From assembly GCA_029959195.1 (NCBI GenBank), contig CP114121.1, positions 2,418,001-2,482,000 of the forward strand: a stretch of DNA of 64,000 nt, written 5' to 3'. Source of the stretch: Dictyophora rubrovolvata (Eukaryota; Basidiomycota; Agaricomycetes; Phallales; Phallaceae). The stretch's first letter is position 1. Every line of letters starts with the position of its first letter. Shown piece by piece: positions 11,953 to 24,400 of this stretch. Both the position numbers and the translations under genes were made by a program. Under the pieces are notes generated by a model. The model saw only the letters and a list, made by a program, of their open reading frames with translations, did not search any database and was not told the origin of the DNA.

Positions 11953-13106
11953 TTATACCACTATAAGAAAGCAATCCATGAGTATCTTAAAAGTATAGTG
12001 AAAAACTTGAAAGAAAAGAGACATACACAAAACTGCATTAATGCATCCGTCGTTTTCCTAAGTCGAGTACTCGTAAGTACACACACACACACACGTAAAA
12101 AGAGCCATAAACATAAAACATACAGGGTTATTCGTGACCTGCGCGTACTTCCCGAACACAACTTTACCACCAGTAGTAACCATCCCCAACTCTGACACAT
12201 TCACCTCGACAATCGTTCCCTTTGTCATTACACCGAGTTGAGTATACATGGGTGATTGCGGGTTCTTCTTAACACCCAAAATAGAAAGTTGAAACGTAGC
12301 TTTCAAATCGGCTGTTCGTTCATCACAGGGTCAAAAGCCGTGTCAAAAGAGATAAAAGAACGAGAGGGTTACATACGATGTGTAACGTTTGCTTTTTTAT
12401 ACCGTAACGCCATCGGTCTAATGAACCGTTCAAGTTTGACAGGTTTACGCGTGAACCCTTCCCCGACAAACGTCGCCTTCGTAACCATCCGCTTCCAAGC
12501 TTTCGACTTGCTCTTCCCGGTTCTCACAACCTTGAACATCTCATCCTCCGCAATCCCCCTAACTTTAGGCAACGGCACCGCATATTTCGCAGCCTTATCT
12601 TTCCGTTTCTGTTTAAGAGCCGTACTGAGAGCTTTCGCATCCTTTTGATTCTCCCTGTCTAAAAGATACGTCGGTAAAGCTCCTTCAGGACCTGACTCTG
12701 TCTTTTGTTTGACATTTCGTTCGTCATGCGCTTTGAGTGTCTTTTTGAGTTGGACCTTTTCAGCGTATCGTTTTTTATGGAGAAGCTTGGCTTTGATACC
12801 GAAGATTTTTTGGGCTGTCGCTGAGTTTTTGTGTGCTTCTCTTGCGATTCGTTTTCGTCTAGTTAAGGAAAGAAGTTCAGATTGTTGAAGATAGAGATAT
12901 GTTGAGAGAGTTTGTCATACTTTCGCTCAAAGTGGTCTAACCGCCTTCCATGGCGTTTGATATGCTCTTCGATGTACTCGTTCTAATGAAAGATAAGATA
13001 ATTGTAAAGAGTAACATCTTTGCAAGCTTACTTGAGGCTAGCATAAAAAAAAGGGCAATCAGTAAGAAAATTTCTTCACAGAACTTAAAAAACACAGTCT
13101 TACCAT
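11953..13106 (-). CDS. NSA2: Ribosome biogenesis protein NSA2
   Basis: NSA2 is an assembly factor of pre-60S particles in the nucleolus and nucleus. The spliced product begins [19 protein letters not shown] and runs through [74 protein letters not shown], the Pro-Asp-Leu-Lys-Ala-Thr-Phe junction and [20 protein letters not shown], matching yeast and human NSA2 from end to end. The exon structure is extreme. The first exon codes only the ATG (13104-13106); a 6-nt microexon, CCTCAA (13032-13037), supplies Pro-Gln; the last coding exon is 8 nt (11953-11960), completing Leu-Val-stop. Introns of 66, 49 and 66 nt around these pieces have good GT-AG borders. The gene is divergent from YIP1, with 151 bp between the ATGs. 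Confidence 0.9.
12079..12094 (+). repeat. (AC)n microsatellite in an NSA2 intron
   Basis: Eight AC dinucleotides inside the NSA2 intron that follows YAQVTNNP. Read on the gene strand they form a GT run. Confidence 0.75.
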
Positions 13107-13257
13107 CGTCCAAGTGTCGTCTCAAAAAACCGAAATTAGTGTGACGTGTTTGGTCATCACGAGCGCCTACACAATTCCACCTACAATACTTAGAAACCTG
13201 ACTATTACTCCCTAGGCATTCTCTTTTCCTTTTCTTTTCTCTTTTTCTTTTAAATAA
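13107..13257. promoter_or_regulatory. Compact divergent promoter, NSA2 / YIP1
   Basis: Only 151 bp separates the two start codons, so both promoters must overlap here. On the YIP1 side a pyrimidine-rich tract (13217-13251, mainly CTTTT units) precedes the ATG, a common feature near fungal transcription starts. No TATA box is evident. Confidence 0.55.
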
Positions 13258-14219
13258 TGTCTTTCGACAATCAATACGGTCCACCGTATCCTCAACAATA
13301 CACACCCGCGCAATCGACGCCTTTACAGTTCTACCAGCCCAACCCGAACGATTACGCTGGATCTCATGCGCAGGCGAGTACGAGCTTAGATGGCCATATG
13401 ACAGCGGGCAATGTTAATGTCGGCGGAAGTGCGTCGTTTGGTGGTTCAATTCAGCCTGCTGGTGGATGGTGGAGTGCTTTTGGAACAGCCGGTTTTGAAG
13501 GAGAACCGCCTTTATTAGAAGGTCTCGTGCATATTTATTTTTCCCAAGTCTGAGCTGGTTTTAAGAGTTCTTTCTGATTTTAGAACTCGGAATAAACTTT
13601 TTTCATATCCGTGCCAAAACGATGACTGTCTTGAACCCTCTACGAAGAATTGATGATCATATCATGGACGATGCTGATCTTGCTGGACCTGTTATCTTCA
13701 TTTTTTCATTTGCCACTTTTCTTCTTTTTGTATGTTCTCTCTGAGCCTAGCTAGTTCTCTCTCTGTTCCGACTTGCAGCTTACATTCTACCCTTCCTAGT
13801 CCGGTTCACCACAGTTCGGATCGATATATGGTGTCGCCTTACTAGGCACAATCTCACTATACGTCCTCCTTAACCTCATGAGTGAATCAGGGATTGACGC
13901 ATACCGAGTAGCATCAGTGCTGGGTTATTGTCTTTTACCCATGGTGGGCGTTGGTGCAGTCAGTGTAATGGTCGCCCTCGAGTATGCTCTCCTCTTTGAA
14001 CCTTGGCTTGGAACCCTAAATAACCTCTTTTTTTTCTCTCTCAGCGGCCTTGTAGGATACATTCTATCCGTCGTCTCCGTCATTTGGTGCACGTATGCCG
14101 CCTCTGGCATATTCGTAGTTGTCCTTCGCATGTCAAATCAACGGCTTCTAGTTGCATACCCAGTTGGTCTTTTATACGGCTGTTTTGCTTTACTCAGTGT
14201 TTTCCGAGGTGGAAAATAA
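13258..14219 (+). CDS. YIP1: Yip1 family membrane protein (YIP1/YIPF5 type)
   Basis: Yip1 proteins bind Rab GTPases and act in ER-Golgi vesicle formation. The ATG at 13258 starts a Gln/Pro/Tyr-rich cytosolic N-terminus (MSFDNQYGPPYPQQYTP), then PPLLEELGINF, a short conserved segment before the membrane domain. Introns at about 13522-13583 and 13730-13800 are removed in frame; the acceptor at 13800 is chosen because the earlier one leads into a TAG. The membrane part shows about five helices, with FGSIYGVALLGTISLYVLL, YCLLPMVGVGAVSVMVAL, WCTYAASGIFVVVLRMSNQR and a C-terminal YPVGLLYGCFALLSVF. RRIDDHIMDDADLAGPVIF is the family's Asp-rich pre-membrane motif. The length (about 275 residues) is normal. 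Confidence 0.88.
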
Positions 14220-14317
14220 TGTCCAAAAAAACTGTATTTCCCATACCATTAAATGTCTGCCAGTGAGAAAGCATGCCGGCTATTTATAGCCCATTTTGAG
14301 CTTAGTCATCAAGCCAT

Positions 14318-15246
14318 ATGATTATGACGTCTCCGACCGAGTCCGCTTTTAAATCCCCACCTCGCATGTGCAAGGTTTTCTCTTCGCCCTCACTGCGACA
14401 TCATCGACTCACGTCCCCCAAAAAATTATTCCATACATCCTCAATCTTTCGAAATATGCCTCGATCAGCTGAAACAGCATCGTTTCAAGTAAGCTGCCAG
14501 TAGTCTACAATTAATTGCTTATTTATCTGATATCTAATAATCTTATCTAGTTCAATCACACTATGATCCGTGTCAAGGATGCGAATGCGTCGATTAAATT
14601 CTACACTGAAATACTCGGAATGGAACTTATATCAAGTAAATAAATATCTCACGCGACGTACTACATTTCTCCATTTCTTAATCTAATTCAATCTAGAGTC
14701 GGCTTTCTCTGATTTCACGCTCTACTTTTTGGGCTTTGATCACTCCAACGGCGCCGATTCTATCGAGACTAAAGAAGCAAATAGAACTAACCGCGAAGGT
14801 TGTCTTTACTAATTTGTTTTAGTCCTTTGCATAATACTCATTACGATCACATCCAGGTGTCCTCGAATTGACCCACAACCACGGCACGGAGAATGATCCC
14901 AACTTCCAAGGATACCACAATGGAAACAAAGATCCTCGTGGTTTCGGACACATCGCGTCAGTCAGAGGTGTACCATTAATTATGCCTTATTCTTGACTCT
15001 ATTTATCGTCTAGCATCTCGGTGGACGATGTCGAAAAGGCTTGTGAACGCTTCGAGAAACTCGGCGTGAAGTTCCAGAAGAAACCGTCTGATGGGAAAAT
15101 GCGCCATATCGCGTTTATTTTGGATCCGGATGGTTACTGGGTTGAGGCACGTCTTGTCTTTCAAAATATTTTTTTAATCCTGCTGGAAGACTGAAACATG
15201 CAACAAATAGATCGTTCCCACCAGATTGAGGACTGGCCAAGTTTAA
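14318..15246 (+). CDS. GLO1: Lactoylglutathione lyase (glyoxalase I) with a possible mitochondrial leader
   Basis: Converts the methylglyoxal-glutathione hemithioacetal to S-lactoylglutathione. Six exons join in frame; the last intron (15147-15210) is GC-AG. The core matches eukaryotic GLO1: [89 protein letters not shown] and [19 protein letters not shown]. The four expected metal ligands are present (His in NHTM, Glu in LELTH, His in GFGHI, Glu in WVEI). The first ATG gives an N-terminal extension of about 45 residues with many Arg, Lys and Ser, ending [10 protein letters not shown], which looks like a mitochondrial presequence. A second in-frame ATG (about 14457, MPRSAETAS) would give a cytosolic form. 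Confidence 0.9.
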
Positions 15247-15401
15247 GTTTGTTTGACAGTGATTACAGTTGAGAAATTCAACGAAAATGGAGAAAAGAAA
15301 TTTTTTGTTTGTATTAATGTAAGATAACATATGCCTTATGTCCATTTGAAATAAACAAAACGTGAATGGGTATCTATGCAAAACATTTCCCTTAAATTCC
15401 T

Positions 15402-18400
15402 CTAGACATACTCCTCTTCCTCCTCCTCGCCCTCACCCTCCTTCTCATCCTCAGCTCCCTCAGCCTTAACAGACTCATGAATCCTCCTCCTCGTAGCCAT
15501 CTTCAACTGCTTATTATAAACCTCCAAAAGCATATTCATCAACACCTCCATAGGCAATGTCGCATACTCATGAACGCGTGGCGGAACAGTCTCTTTAAGA
15601 CCTAACCACGGTGCCTGCGCATCCGGTGTAGCCTCTCCCAATTGTTGAATCGTCCCGTAATCAATAGACGTCGTAGATCGGGCATGATATTTTCGCGGGA
15701 GCCGTTGCTTCTGATGTTGATGTTGATCTGGCTCTGGTATAGATTTAACAACGGAACTTTGTCCTGGTCCTGTTACTGCTATACCAAGTCCGGGACCACC
15801 AGCCGCTGCAGGGGCGTTATCAGCTGAAGCAGGAGTAACAACGCCTTTAACAGTCGAATCAGCCGCAACGCTCGAAGTTACCAATGTAGGCGGTAACGCA
15901 ATCGAAGCAGCAGCATCTCTCACAGCAGCCTGCGTCTTCCCTCCAAAACTAGTCGCAGCGAGCGCCTTCTCAATTTCAATCCCGAGTCCTTTAACCAACG
16001 CCCCCGCCCAAATGTAAAGTGACAAATTGAGTGAAACGTATATGCTTCTCAAAGACTGCACGCGCTCGTCTGGTGCAGCTACGAGATCGTAGTGTAAAAT
16101 TTCTTGTCGTCCGTCCCGCGTTAAGTCGTATTCGACATCACTGTTCATTTCGAGATTCATCGCCGGAACGCGTGCAATCGTCCACTCGCTCGCTCCTTTC
16201 AAAAGTCGTTCTAACCACGGCGCAGCGAGCAAATTTCCAACCCCAGCCGCACGATACTTGAGAGAAGAGTATTTCGAAAGATAAAGCGAAGAAAACGCCA
16301 ATTTCAAAGATCGACTCGGAGGTGAATCTAAGCGATGTAATATAAATCTCTCCAGTTCGGCGTGCACGTCTCGCCCTTGGAATAACGCCATTTCCGAATC
16401 GTTCGGATTACGGAACAATCCAATTCGAATACTAGAAAGTCGAAGATCCATACGTTGAACGACCGTATACGACGTGAGCGAGTTCGAATCTTTAGTTTTA
16501 GCTCGGGAAGATCGTATCATCGCATCCGCTACCTCGGTCAGTGTATTATCGGAGCGTGGCAAGTATACCATTGACGAGGCTGCTAAGACTGCTTGTGCGT
16601 CATTTTCTTGGGTTTTGAGATCACTTCGTAGTTTATCGAGTAACATAATAATCCGAGGAACGCATTGCAGATTCGCGATGGCTAGAACGTCTGTTCCTGT
16701 TACGGAGAATTCCAAGCGGAGAATACGTTCTTCTAAAGGAAGTTGCCAGTCGATAGAACTCCAGTCATCAGCGATACGTGTCAAAAACGGCTCAGCACTA
16801 AGGAAAAATAAATTATAAGACGTGACAAATTCAAAGCGAAAAAAACATACTGATATTGCAATAAAACTCGTTTCTCAGACTGCAAGACAATATCCAAAGG
16901 ACCACTCCCCAACGTAACATCGAGCATCTGAGACGCACCACTACTAAACTCCAAAAGATTGCTTCTCACGCGCGAAGTAATAAAATAACATTCCGGAAGA
17001 CGCATAAACCCACCAAGAGGTCTATCTTCCGCGAAATCGAGATCAAGCGATGCAATTGTGAACGTAAACTCTGTAGTCCGTGGCGTTATACGACTCGTAA
17101 AAACGGGGGAGGTAAAAGTTATTGCTGCAGAGGCGATGTTATGACCGAGATCGGCTTTAAGTTTGATTTGTCGTGCTCGAACGAGGATTGTTGTGTTTAG
17201 ATTCGACACGGAATTTTGCGGATTAGAAGATGAAGGTACCGGTTTTTTGGGAGCAGATGTTGGAGAGACAACCGGTATACGATCGATATAAACAGCTTTC
17301 ATAATTAAAATATCTTGTAATCGATCGAATCTGAATCCGGCGTCGAATTCAGTATCCAGAATAACCGATAAAATAGGCAACGAAGGAGAAGACAAAGAAG
17401 ACTCCCGATCTCGTTCTCGTTCGTCCTCAGAGGGCTGTGAATAAGACACAGAAAACGAAAGCCCACGAACGTTAGCATAAGCAGTTTGAACCATTCCAGC
17501 TTGATATCTCGTATGTCGCAAATCAATTCTCAAATCCGCTACCGTTCCTGCAAATTGCAATGTCCTCGTCGTAGGTGAAAGAGCCACCAAAAATCCACCA
17601 CTCTCCCAGACGAGAAAAGCCATTACATCCAAGTCTGATAAAATATCCAACCGAGACGAGTCGATGCGCAAACTGAAGCTGAGTTGAATTCCAGCTAATA
17701 CAGCCGGAGAAAGGAATTCGCTGTTCTCCTGGCCGTGACCGTGGCCGATACTAATCTCAGACAAAGATATATCTTCAACCTGAGGAGTAACAGCGGTGAC
17801 AGCGTGATTTTTTGATTGAGGTTTGTTTTCCGAGATCAGTAATTGACTTTGCAAATGGTTCGTGATTTCGATAATGAAATCCAACATTGAAGGTCGAATC
17901 TTGTTTACCGTACTGTGAACTTGAGTTCTAAACGTGAGAAGCGCAGTAGATTCGACTTCTGCAGGTTTTTTAGGGCGGAGTTTTGATCGATACTCGCCCC
18001 AAACCGTAAGAGTGGGGAACGAAATAGTTTCCACTTTGTTATAGTGGTAAAGGTGCATGCTCCCAGTTTGAAACACGAGTGTCATAAGAACATGCGAAGC
18101 CATGATAGATTGATAAGCCGTATCTGTCGAGAGCGATTTCGTCGGTGGTCTACTATTACGTTCAAAGCTTCCCGCCGTCGCCGTCTCGCCGCCCCGGGGT
18201 TGAAGATGAGGCTGAAGGTGAGATAATCTCTCAATCCTTGTTTTTCCCCGTTCGTAAACATCAATTAGACTAAACACGTTATCAACGATTTTGGGATCCA
18301 GGTGCAGCTCAAACCCGTCTACGTTGGCTGCCAGATGTAATTCGGGTGGGGACACCAGAGCTACCGAGTGGAATTTGGCTTTCATATGAGGATAAACGAG

Positions 18401-21400
18401 TTTATTCCGACTTTCCTTGTGAACTTGAGAGGTGAAATAGATAGGATCTATTTGATTAAACCTAAAGAATAAATATCAAGTACGGCCATCTCCCCGAAAA
18501 AATATGACCTACCGCTCGGTAAACTGAAACGACAATTCCTTCATAGAGGCCTGACCAGAATGACTTCCCCGACTAGATAACATTGCCGATTTAATTGCCA
18601 CCAAAAACGCAGGCACAAATCCAAGTGAATCAATTTCCACTTCGTTTTTGAGCTTGAGAGGAAACGCTACGCCAATATCTGTAACATTGATTTTGAACGC
18701 ATATTTGTCCAACCAAGACGCAGAGCGATTTAGATCTAATTCTGGCTTTGGTACGTCGAAAACACGTATGACGCGCTGTGTTTTGTTTTTGATCTCTTCG
18801 AATTCGATGGCGCGCTGCTCTTGACGGATAAACTTCTCGGCCTATGAATGTCGATGTTAAATGCCAGTGAGAGTATCAATAAACAACACTCTTACTTGAA
18901 TATGATCTATTAAATCCCCTAATTCGCCAATTGAATTGGGGGACATAACCGCATGCATCCTGCTTATCTGCAACTGCAAGATATGTCTGCCAGGACCCTG
19001 AGCACCGTACGGCAGTCCCGATGCGCTCGAAGATCTGGCTTTCATATTGAGAACCATATACGCGGTCCTGAAACGACGATCGAATTCTTTGGACATGCGT
19101 TTCCCAATGGATCGGGATAACCCAAGCGCCAGATTAGCCACTGAGAAATTCCATACGAGGTTTGGCTCGTTCCTTGCCGTTCCAGTCATTTTACCCGAAG
19201 TTAGATCTAAAACACTGGAAGGTCCGTCAATATCGATACTAAATCCACGCAGCATGAATGCAATATCATATTTGAGCTGGAAGCGACTTTTCTTGGCTCG
19301 CGAGATAGGCGATCGTTTAACGCGATTCTGTGATATCAAATCCAAGACATCATAGAAATGTGTCCCGAGATTATGCTGCACGACGAGGATGTCATCCATG
19401 TATTCCGGTTTTAAATGAATAGAGAATTTATCGATTATTGCATGAGATCCAATATGCCCTTCTTTATAATTGCCTGCGGCTTTGAAAGCCGGGAGACCGA
19501 AATTGATGGTGCGATCTGCAGACGTATCACGCGATGAGTGAGAAACAATCTTGATTTTCTGGTCTGAAAGCTGGACACCATAGGTGAAATGAAGCTTCTG
19601 ATCGCTGGGTGAGGAAGATTTCAAGAATCCCAGAACGTTATTCACGTCCCAAGAAAACCATGTGCCGTGCATTACTTGTAGTAACAAGCCGACACGATTT
19701 ACGCGAAATTGAAAGTCCACGGCCAGGAATTTGAATCGCGCTGATGTTCCGGCTGTCTGGACCGTGTGTTGGTTATGGCGTTTGTTCAGTTCAGATACCA
19801 AATCGCGACTCATAGCGTGGATTTTTCTGGAGGTATTGTTAATTATACAAACAGTATAGAGCTAGGAGAAAAACATACGGTAAATATTGAACCCGCCACT
19901 CCTCCACCAATTGATATGTCAACAAGGCACTTCGAGGAATACTCACTACAAGACTGCGCATATCAAGGAGAAAGTTGCCACTTGGTGCGGCATCACTAAA
20001 AGTACGAAAGCCATTGTGCATAGAGACGTCGGCCAGAACGATACTCGCCAATACCTCTCGTTCATTGAATTGGAAAGGGTTGTTCTTATCTTGTGCCTGT
20101 CTAACTCGAATAAATAGCTCTGAAAGTCTGTTGCTACAGCCTCCGGAAGTAAAAGGGCGAGCTCGGATTTGACTATTAGATGTGGTCGAACCCGATAACA
20201 CGGATACCGTCGCTTCTATGTTGTTCAACCCAATCTCTGCTACCATACCCTCGACAGCAGTTTGGATAACGACATTTGAGAGTTTACCAAAACCTTCCCA
20301 TAGGTGATGAGCCAGTAAGGCTTTCCGGGAGTTAAGAGGCAAGGTTGATGATACCTCGTGACGAGCCGTGAAATATACAGAATACACTCGCAACAGATGT
20401 CGTAAGAAAATGACGAAACTAGGATGGAAGGAAAATCGGACGTCTCCGCAAGAAAATGTTACGACGTGATGGTGTATAGGGAAATAATCGCCGTCCAAAG
20501 CATATGTTTGTATGGTTTGGAGTTTGTTGAGGGTGTTCGCGGCTACGGTTTGCCTGCGCATTCGATGTGTGACAGCCAAAGGCCCAATAATAAACTCATT
20601 CCCGTTGTTCGTGGAGTGAACGGAATCGACACAATGAACCAAAACAGATATAACGCCCACGTTGATGAATGTAGGTGCCGCGCATATGTCTCCTTTCTGT
20701 TCCACTTGAGACGGGGCTGGAGGAATGATGGAATCGAAACAATGCGAGATGAAAGGAAGAGCCACCACTTCCTCTAATGAAAGATCATGACCCCAAGGCG
20801 CTAACGTCTTTTGGAGTAGCTGACCGATTTCTTGAGGCATGGGGGGCGAAAGTCCCACTTCGTCAAAACGAGGCATCTCTGTGAGCGTTCGACGATGACT
20901 AGGACCCAACAGCCGAAGACAATGACGGAGATACATGAAAAGCTTCCACGAAGGGTCGTACCTTAACCTGTCGGGTCTTCCTCTTCGAACTAAAATGGAT
21001 GGCTGAATTTGAGAAAGGGGGTCTTCAACTGTGACAGCACGTGAGACCTGCAGAATTCCCCAGATACGACGCCATTGTGCAGTTTCACAAGTTTTGCGGC
21101 AAATGAGGAGAGTGCGCTGAAAATCTCGGAAGGTACGCGACAATCTTTCAATAGTGGCACAGAGTAGTTCTACCGATGTGTCTTTGAGTAACTGGAAATC
21201 GAGATTGCCCACATCGGCGTGTACGGCGCTCGGAGACGTGGCAAGCGTAGAACGATTCACGTTCAGGAGCGAGTGAGGGACCGGTTTCACGTTTCGGCTT
21301 GGAGACATATTATGAACGATAGAGACGTCCAAACGAGACTGCAGATGCGTGAAGAAATTCTGGAACGAAATGGAGGACTGCCTTTCGGACGTTATTGTCT

Positions 21401-24400
21401 TCGAATAACTTGCTTTAGAGTTGTATAAAGTGACAACCACGTCGGAAACTATTCGAGAGCTGTCGGATATCGCCACAGAACCAATCGACGGAGGATCAAG
21501 GACCGGAGACAAAGTTTCTCCGACAGTCATTAAAGTCTGCAAAATATGTAACTGCAGTACTGAGACTTCAAAGATTAGATCGCTCCTAGACGATTCGACT
21601 TTAGTTTCCAGACCAGCATTGCTTAAGAAGTCTGCAGTCAAAGAATCAACTAATAATTCAATGCTCGAAGACCGCCACTAGCAAGTCTTAACGTTAATGC
21701 ACGACCGAAAAGAAATCAATGAAAATGATTCACGTAGGCTGTGACATCCTCCATCAAAGCTAACCCGATACGAGTACATAGTGGAGTAAACAGTACATTT
21801 ACACGGGTGACTTGAACCGCGGAAATCGTATGATTTTGGTTCGTACTAGGGAGTGTCTCGTCAGCTGGGCTTGGTGAAGGCGTACTTGAACTCTTTGGTG
21901 ATAGAAAGGCCGAATCGTCCGAGTCGTCCGAGTGTGGTAATGGATCCTACAAATCATCGTTAGCAGTGACTAGTGACTGGTTGGTTAATACGCAAAAGAC
22001 TTGCCCTAATAATCGTGAACAAAGGTGAATGACTGTATGGATCATTGAAATGAGATTCAAATTTTCTAACGATATGCCGATAAGAAGCAAGGGGTGGAGA
22101 GCCGCCCTGGAAAGTGTCTGGGAAAGCATTTAAATTATAATTCAAAACTATATCATTCAAAATTATTGTTACCGTATAACCCTTCCCTGTGTGCTTCGTC
22201 GGAGTCTGAGTCGGTACCATGATCGCTGTAGTCTTCGTTATCCGATTCGCCAGAACTAGCAGAGTCGCTAAAATCGGCCTTCGTCGGCAGAGGTGTCGTA
22301 GGTCGTGAGTTGCTTTACTAGGTCAATAATTGACAGGGGCGAATGTATTAGAAAACTTACGCTAAGCGAGCATCTCTATCGGCTTCTAGAATGCGTTCAT
22401 CTTCGTCAGATTCCGCAGTGCGAGAGGCCGTAAGGCCGGCATTCTGGTGTGTATAATGCCGGAACGCCCTGGATAAGATTTTTTTATTCCGCCTCATGTC
22501 TGGCAACGCGGGCTGTGCCAAATGCATGCTGCCTTTATAATCTATAAAAGCGGATAAATAAAAGCTGGTTTATAAAATTGCCACGTGTTTTCACCTGAAG
22601 TGTGCAAGGATGATTGTCCTTCCGGTAATTCATAAAAATACCAAACCCTTCTACTAGGCTTATCTTGCACGGAAATAAACTCCCTCTGCTTCCTCGCTTG
22701 ATCTTCCCAATTGGCAGGTGCAAAATACGTATCCATAGCAAAATCAAAAGAAACCGAACCAGCTTCATACCACTGCTCAGGATTTATTTCCGAATTCAAC
22801 AAGCCACGCAATGTCCCGATGGGAACACGAAGCTCTGTCATTTTTTTGTAATGGTTCCCAGCAAGGTCGTTGTAATCGAACTTGACGCCGTCTTGCAAAA
22901 ATAGCTGTACCATGGTCTTCCCGGCATTTAATGCTACATCTAAAGACTTCATGTCCACCTTCAAGAAGGTGACTATACGCATAATTGAAGCCACAAACAA
23001 AGGTAAAGTTTATGCATGAACACATACCATCTGGATCTGATGGAAGAGCATATTCGGCGGCAGGAGCATTGACCGCGTCCACAAAGTTGAGGCGAAATGA
23101 AGTTATGGCAGACAAGAGGTTTTGGGTTTCCATTAAAGAAATCATTCCAGTTATGTCACCGATAATGAACTCCCAGAGACAAACATATGTTGAGGTTCGT
23201 GGCTGCGGTCCGAAAAGACGATGAGCTAGGATGCTGAGGCCTTCGGACGAGATCAGTGCCTTGCGGTCAAAAGGCTAACAAAAACCCACCATCAAGGTGT
23301 AATTTTCGACGACCAAGTACTGGAAAAGATTCGTATGATAAACTGTGGGTCAAGTTGTCGACAATCGAGATCTTGATCGGGCTTGTTCGAATATCCATTT
23401 CTTAATAGGAGCGTTACATTTCCGTATGGATTGATTCATCAGTCTTACCCATTGAGTAATCATGTGTGCGTAAGTAAACTTGAAATTCCGGCTGTAGGAG
23501 CACAACAGACGTCCCTATATCCTGACATGTTGCATGGGAACTAGTCCCATCTAATGACGGGTTCACAGAATATTCATAACCGGTGAGTCCGGCCGGCAAT
23601 ATAACAACAGTGCGGTGGAAAAGTACGTCTAGGGTAACCTCGAAAACATTGGACTTTATAAAAAAAGTCAGCGGTAGGATGGATGATCCGTATAAATATA
23701 CATACGCGTCCCTCTTTCCACTTTGATTCGACGGGATCACCGACAACGATGTTATGTTCGCGTTTATATACGTATTCGTTCAAAGTTGAGAAATGGGTAA
23801 AGTTTCCAAAATAATTTTCCCGAACGCACATAAGACTCCTCACGACCCAACCGAAAGCAAATAGAACCACGTCAGATCCCTAGAAAAGCCGTTAAATCAT
23901 CCTAACATCATGCGAAGTATATGCTTGTCTTACAGTTATGCCAAGTTTCAATTGGTCGATATTATCGGCATGAAATTCGGAATGGGATAGAAAAGATCCA
24001 TCAAGTCGGAAAGATCGTACCGCACCGAAATCGGTCATTCTTGAAGATGTAAAGATACCATGCGTATTCCATGTAGGCAAAGTCAGCATTAAATTAACAT
24101 CGGGACTCTCAACCCAAAACGGGTATTTAACGCGTAGCGGTCGGAACGTATTGGAAGGGATTTCAACAGCGCTGCGTAAGGTTTTGCCTCGGAGGGAGAG
24201 AATGGCTGCGAAACGATTTGCTTAGAATGTGGGTCTTTTTTTTTTGGAAAGACAATACTCACAATTAGCATCGCGAGCTTGTGCACGGGTGATCAAGTTC
24301 TGGTCATTAAGATAAAGGTTGAGTTCGAAATCCCTTATGGCAACGTTGATTGTATAATGCATTGGAATCCATTTATCGAAATCACTCGGAGGCCCGGATA

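Noticed and set aside
13799-13801. In-frame TAG in YIP1 as a sign of a pseudogene
   Set aside because: Using the acceptor that ends in this TAG removes it and restores the conserved SGSPQFGSIYG junction, so the gene is intact.
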